Positions 7,591 to 9,556 of a DNA stretch of 9,556 nt are shown one piece after another; the first letter of the stretch is position 1; each line of letters begins with the position of its first letter. The notes under the pieces were generated by a model. That model searched no databases. It had not been told where the DNA came from and saw only the letters and a program-made list of their open reading frames with translations. The DNA comes from CAZEQJ01 sp964514385 (GTDB taxonomy: Bacteria; Bacteroidota; Bacteroidia; Cytophagales; Cyclobacteriaceae), in NCBI GenBank assembly GCA_964514385.1, contig CAZEQJ010000063.1, forward strand, positions 1 to 9,556, in the 5' to 3' direction. Both the position numbers and the translations under genes were made by a program.

Positions 7591-7702
7591 TTTTTCTGAT
7601 TTAATGAATTTTAAAGTTCAAAGCTAAACCTGAATAGTTAATAATGAAATATTTAAACTATAAAAGGGAATCATTATATTGCTAACGAATGTTAGTTAGG
7701 AT
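7591..7702. promoter_or_regulatory. Divergent intergenic region between ugd and acyl-CoA dehydrogenase
   Basis: This AT-rich 112-base gap must drive both genes. For ugd it holds TAGCTTTG (7619-7626, minus strand). For the dehydrogenase no exact TAnnTTTG is found; the nearest is TATATTG at 7675-7681, which is a weak match. Just downstream is a small perfect inverted repeat, CTAAC-GAAT-GTTAG (7682-7695), which ends seven bases before the dehydrogenase ATG. It could be an operator for a repressor, or a chance palindrome. No open frame or RNA gene is apparent. Confidence 0.45.
7619..7626 (-). promoter_or_regulatory. -7 box of the ugd operon promoter
   Basis: The minus strand reads TAGCTTTG, an exact match to the Bacteroidota -7 consensus TAnnTTTG, placed 28 bases before the ugd ATG. 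A start about six bases downstream would give a leader near 20 bases. No exact TTG lies 19-21 bases upstream (the sequence there is ATTTCATT), so the -33 element is weak or absent. Recognition is by motif and position only. Confidence 0.5.
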
Positions 7703-8857
7703 ATGGAAAAGATAGCAGTAGAACAAACCCAAATGATCGCCGAAATGATCAGGGACTTTGGCGAGCGTGAAATAAAGCCACATATAACGGAGTGGGATGA
7801 ATCCCAGACTTTCCCCAGAGAATTATTCACCCGCATGGGCGAGCTGGGGTTGATGGGAATGCTCGTACCGGCAGCCTATATGGGTAGCGGGCTCAGCTAC
7901 AGTGAGTATGTGACGGCTATTATCGAATTGTCAAAGTTCGATCCCTCGATTGGTTTATCTATGGCTGCGCATAATTCTTTGTGTACCAATCATATTTTAA
8001 TGTTTGCCAATGAAGATCAGAAGCAGCGATGGCTGCCGAAACTTGCTACAGGTGAATGGATCGGAGCATGGGGTCTGACCGAGCCTAATACAGGGTCTGA
8101 TGCGGGGAATATGCGTACCACTGCAGAGAAAAAAGACGGGTTTTGGGTAATCAATGGTGCAAAAAACTTCATTACACACGGTATCAGTGGTGATGTAGCC
8201 GTCGTAATTGCGCGCACAGGAGAGAAAGGTGACTCTCATGGCATGACAGCATTCGTAGTGGAGCGGGGCAAACCCGGATTTGCAGGAGGTAAAAAAGAAA
8301 ATAAGCTGGGCATGCGTGCTTCCGAAACAGCAGAAATGATTTTTGACAATTGCAAGGTGCCGGAAGAAAACGTACTTGGTGAAATAGGCGATGGTTTTAT
8401 CCAGTCACTTAAAATACTTGACGGCGGACGTATAAGTATTGCAGCACTGAGTCTTGGTACTGCCATGGGTGCTTTTAATATTGCACTTCAATACAGTAAA
8501 GAGCGCCATCAGTTTGGAAAGCCTATCTCTGCATTTCAGGGCATATCATTTAAACTGGCCGATATGGCGACACAAATTGAGGCGGCTAAACAACTGACCA
8601 TGGAAGCCGTGCGGTTGAAAAATACCGGAGGAAATGTGACCCTGAAATCAAGTATGGCCAAGTATATGGCATCGGAAGTAGCGGTAAGTGTAGCTAACGA
8701 TGCTGTACAGATATTCGGTGGTTATGGCTACGTTAAAGATTTTCCAGTGGAAAAATTCTATCGTGATGCCAAGCTCTGTACTATCGGCGAGGGAACCAGT
8801 GAAATACAAAAGCTGGTGATTTCCAGAGAAATGTTAAAGGGCAGCAGCATATTTTAA
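7703..8857 (+). CDS. Acyl-CoA dehydrogenase (short/medium-chain type)
   Basis: FAD enzyme of fatty-acid or branched-chain acyl-CoA oxidation that introduces the alpha-beta double bond and passes electrons to electron-transfer flavoprotein. It is 384 aa, normal for the short-chain/butyryl-CoA type. The N-terminal helical domain covers about 1-115. The beta domain has the flavin-contacting WGLTEPNTGSDAG (123-135) and WVINGAKNFITHG (148-160). The C-terminal helical domain has ERHQFGKPI (267-275), the FAD-binding QIFGGYGY (336-343) and RDAKLCTIGEGTSEIQ (354-369). In that last motif Glu363 occupies the catalytic base position of the short/medium-chain class. No signal or membrane segment is seen, so it is cytoplasmic. 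Chain-length preference cannot be read from motifs. It stands alone on the plus strand with rpsU 42 bases downstream; no other beta-oxidation gene is in view. Confidence 0.93.
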   Translation: MEKIAVEQTQMIAEMIRDFGEREIKPHITEWDESQTFPRELFTRMGELGLMGMLVPAAYMGSGLSYSEYVTAIIELSKFDPSIGLSMAAHNSLCTNHILMFANEDQKQRWLPKLATGEWIGAWGLTEPNTGSDAGNMRTTAEKKDGFWVINGAKNFITHGISGDVAVVIARTGEKGDSHGMTAFVVERGKPGFAGGKKENKLGMRASETAEMIFDNCKVPEENVLGEIGDGFIQSLKILDGGRISIAALSLGTAMGAFNIALQYSKERHQFGKPISAFQGISFKLADMATQIEAAKQLTMEAVRLKNTGGNVTLKSSMAKYMASEVAVSVANDAVQIFGGYGYVKDFPVEKFYRDAKLCTIGEGTSEIQKLVISREMLKGSSIF

Positions 8858-8862
8858 AATAT
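8849..8862. repeat. Perfect 14-base AT palindrome at the acyl-CoA dehydrogenase stop codon
   Basis: ATATTTTAAAATAT is a perfect palindrome spanning the TAA stop of the dehydrogenase (8855-8857). It lies immediately upstream of the rpsU -7 box, in the position where the -33 element and upstream AT-rich contacts would be. It has no GC stem or loop, so it is a poor terminator. It may only reflect AT-richness of the rpsU promoter. Confidence 0.4.
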
Positions 8863-8867
8863 TTCTT

Positions 8868-8875
8868 TACATTTG
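8868..8875 (+). promoter_or_regulatory. -7 box of the rpsU promoter
   Basis: TACATTTG matches the Bacteroidota -7 consensus TAnnTTTG exactly and lies 24 bases before the rpsU ATG. Transcription would begin near 8880-8882, giving a leader of about 20 bases. No TTG is found 19-21 bases upstream, but the region just before is strongly AT-rich, which may compensate. This gives rpsU a promoter independent of the acyl-CoA dehydrogenase. Confidence 0.55.
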
Positions 8876-8899
8876 CACCTCATTTCGAATTAACGGTAT

Positions 8900-9094
8900 A
8901 TGATATCAGTAAACGTAAAAGAAAACGAATCAATAGACAAAGCACTTAAGCGTTTCAAGAAAAAATTTGAAAAAGCTGGCGTGATTCGGGAACTGCGAAG
9001 CCGCACTCACTTCGAAAAGCCTTCTGTGAAAAGAAGGAGTGAAGTAATTCGTGCTAAATATCGTCAGTTAAAACAATCTGAAGAAAACGCCTAG
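8900..9094 (+). CDS. rpsU: Small ribosomal subunit protein bS21
   Basis: bS21 is a small basic protein of the 30S platform, next to the 3' end of 16S rRNA. The 64-aa protein begins MISVNVKENESIDKALKRFKKKFEKAGV, with the family's N-terminal strand and first helix. It continues with RELRSRTHFEKPSVKRR (about 31-47) and a Lys/Arg-rich C-terminal helix. E. coli bS21 is a little longer (71 aa); 64 aa is usual for Bacteroidota. The ATG at 8900 is preceded by CGAATTAACGGTAT, with no Shine-Dalgarno sequence. In this phylum bS21 has been implicated in sequestering the anti-Shine-Dalgarno, and some lineages carry a strong SD on rpsU for autoregulation; none is seen here. A long terminator-like hairpin follows the stop. 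Confidence 0.96.
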   Translation: MISVNVKENESIDKALKRFKKKFEKAGVIRELRSRTHFEKPSVKRRSEVIRAKYRQLKQSEENA

Positions 9095-9104
9095 TTTTTA
9101 TCTG

Positions 9105-9158
9105 AAGATTTTACTAAGTTGAAAAATAAATCCCTTTCGACTTGGTAAAATCTTTTTT
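9105..9158 (+). terminator. 17-bp hairpin with U-run after rpsU, overlapping the start of xer
   Basis: The 5' arm AAGATTTTACTAAGTTG (9105-9121) pairs with CGACTTGGTAAAATCTT (9138-9154) across a 16-base A/T-rich loop. All 17 positions pair in RNA, 15 as Watson-Crick and two as U-G wobbles. The U-run (TTTTTT, 9153-9158) begins in the last two bases of the 3' arm and continues past it. It begins ten bases after the rpsU stop, so it fits an intrinsic terminator of rpsU. The 3' arm includes the apparent TTG start codon of the recombinase gene (9142-9144), and the U-run is its codons 4-6. Confidence 0.75.
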
Positions 9159-9556
9159 ACTATACCTGCAACACGAAAAGAGATACAGCCCGCACACGCT
9201 GGAGGCTTATCGCAATGACCTCAATCAATTTGTAGATTTCCTTGAAATTACCTATCAGTTAGACGTACATGATGTCAAACATGAGCATCTGCGTGACTTC
9301 GTAGTATATCTGACGGAAGAGGGCATTTCAAAATCATCGGTCAACCGTAAGCTGGCTGCTCTTCGATCCTTCTACAAATTCATGCTGCGTCATGGTACAA
9401 TGCAGCAAGACCCCACCAAACTTATTCAGTCGCTGAAAACTGAAAAAAGGCTTCCACATTATGTGAAGGAAAATGAGATATTGCAATTGCTGGATCATAA
9501 CAATTTTGATCTGGATGATTTTTCCTCTCTTCGCGATTTATGTGTCGTTGAGCTTT
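9142..9556 (+). CDS. xerC: Xer-type tyrosine recombinase (N-terminal 138 residues, truncated by window edge)
   Basis: XerC/XerD recombinases resolve chromosome dimers at dif during division. The frame is open from 9130 (after an in-frame TAA at 9127-9129) to the window end and contains no ATG until 9382. TTG at 9142 therefore gives the likely start, MVKSFLLYLQHEKRYSPHTLEAYRNDL, which aligns with the usual Xer N-terminus. Residues 1-90 are the SAM-like core-binding domain, including SKSSVNRKLAALRSFYKFM (64-82). DPTKLIQSLKTEKRLPHYV (92-110) is the linker into the catalytic domain, which begins at about 112. The catalytic Arg/Lys/His/Arg/Tyr residues are beyond the window. The rpsU-xer order is common in Bacteroidota chromosomes, which argues for a housekeeping Xer rather than a phage integrase. 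XerC versus XerD cannot be decided from this part. Confidence 0.85.
   Translation, partial: MVKSFLLYLQHEKRYSPHTLEAYRNDLNQFVDFLEITYQLDVHDVKHEHLRDFVVYLTEEGISKSSVNRKLAALRSFYKFMLRHGTMQQDPTKLIQSLKTEKRLPHYVKENEILQLLDHNNFDLDDFSSLRDLCVVEL

Noticed and set aside
8849..8862. AT palindrome as a terminator of the acyl-CoA dehydrogenase gene
   Set aside because: It has no GC pairs, no loop and no following U-run of use; more likely part of the AT-rich rpsU promoter.
9105..9154. The inverted repeat as a recombination site for the adjacent tyrosine recombinase
   Set aside because: The arms contain U-G wobbles that preserve RNA pairing but break DNA symmetry, and a U-run follows. Both fit an RNA terminator better than a recombinase core site.
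9142..9556. Integrase of a mobile element or integrative plasmid
   Set aside because: The N-terminus matches housekeeping Xer proteins, the neighbour is rpsU as in many Bacteroidota, and no attachment site, tRNA gene or cargo genes are seen. The catalytic half is missing, so this is not absolute.

Overview
The window looks like ordinary chromosome from a member of the Bacteroidota, most probably a Cytophagales-like lineage. Several things point there. The IF2 has a very long Lys/Glu-rich linker. NusA is short (414 aa) and bS21 is short (64 aa). Shine-Dalgarno sequences are largely absent. Three upstream regions carry exact matches to the Bacteroidota -7 box TAnnTTTG. The order rpsU then xer is typical of the phylum. 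The lineage below phylum is inference.

Left part, all on the minus strand: the transcription/translation operon rimP (3304-2840), nusA (2840-1596), infB (1557 to beyond base 1). rimP and nusA overlap by one base (TAATG) and nusA-infB are 38 bases apart. infB is cut by the window edge after 519 codons, inside its GTPase domain. A well-formed Bacteroidota promoter lies between rfbA and rimP, with its -33 element overlapping the rfbA stop. It is followed at once by a GC-rich hairpin with a short U-run.

Middle part, also minus strand: a compact four-gene nucleotide-sugar operon, ugd (7590-6277), UDP-glucuronate decarboxylase (6284-5295), rfbB (5298-4246) and rfbA (4249-3374), with successive genes overlapping by 8, 4 and 4 bases. 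It makes UDP-glucuronate, UDP-xylose and dTDP-4-keto-6-deoxyglucose for surface polysaccharide. The enzymes that would complete dTDP-rhamnose (rfbC, rfbD) and any glycosyltransferases are not in the window.

Right part, plus strand: an acyl-CoA dehydrogenase (7703-8857), rpsU (8900-9094), and the 5' part of a Xer-type tyrosine recombinase (from a TTG at 9142, running off the window). The 112-base gap at 7591-7702 is the divergent promoter region between ugd and the dehydrogenase. It is the largest gap; no stretch over 300 bases lacks a gene.

I see no mobile element, CRISPR array, tRNA, rRNA or defence system, and no evidence of a previously undescribed multi-gene system. The best leads are regulatory. 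One is a 17-bp terminator-like hairpin after rpsU whose 3' arm contains the apparent TTG start codon of xer. The other is the promoter-plus-hairpin leader of rimP-nusA-infB.
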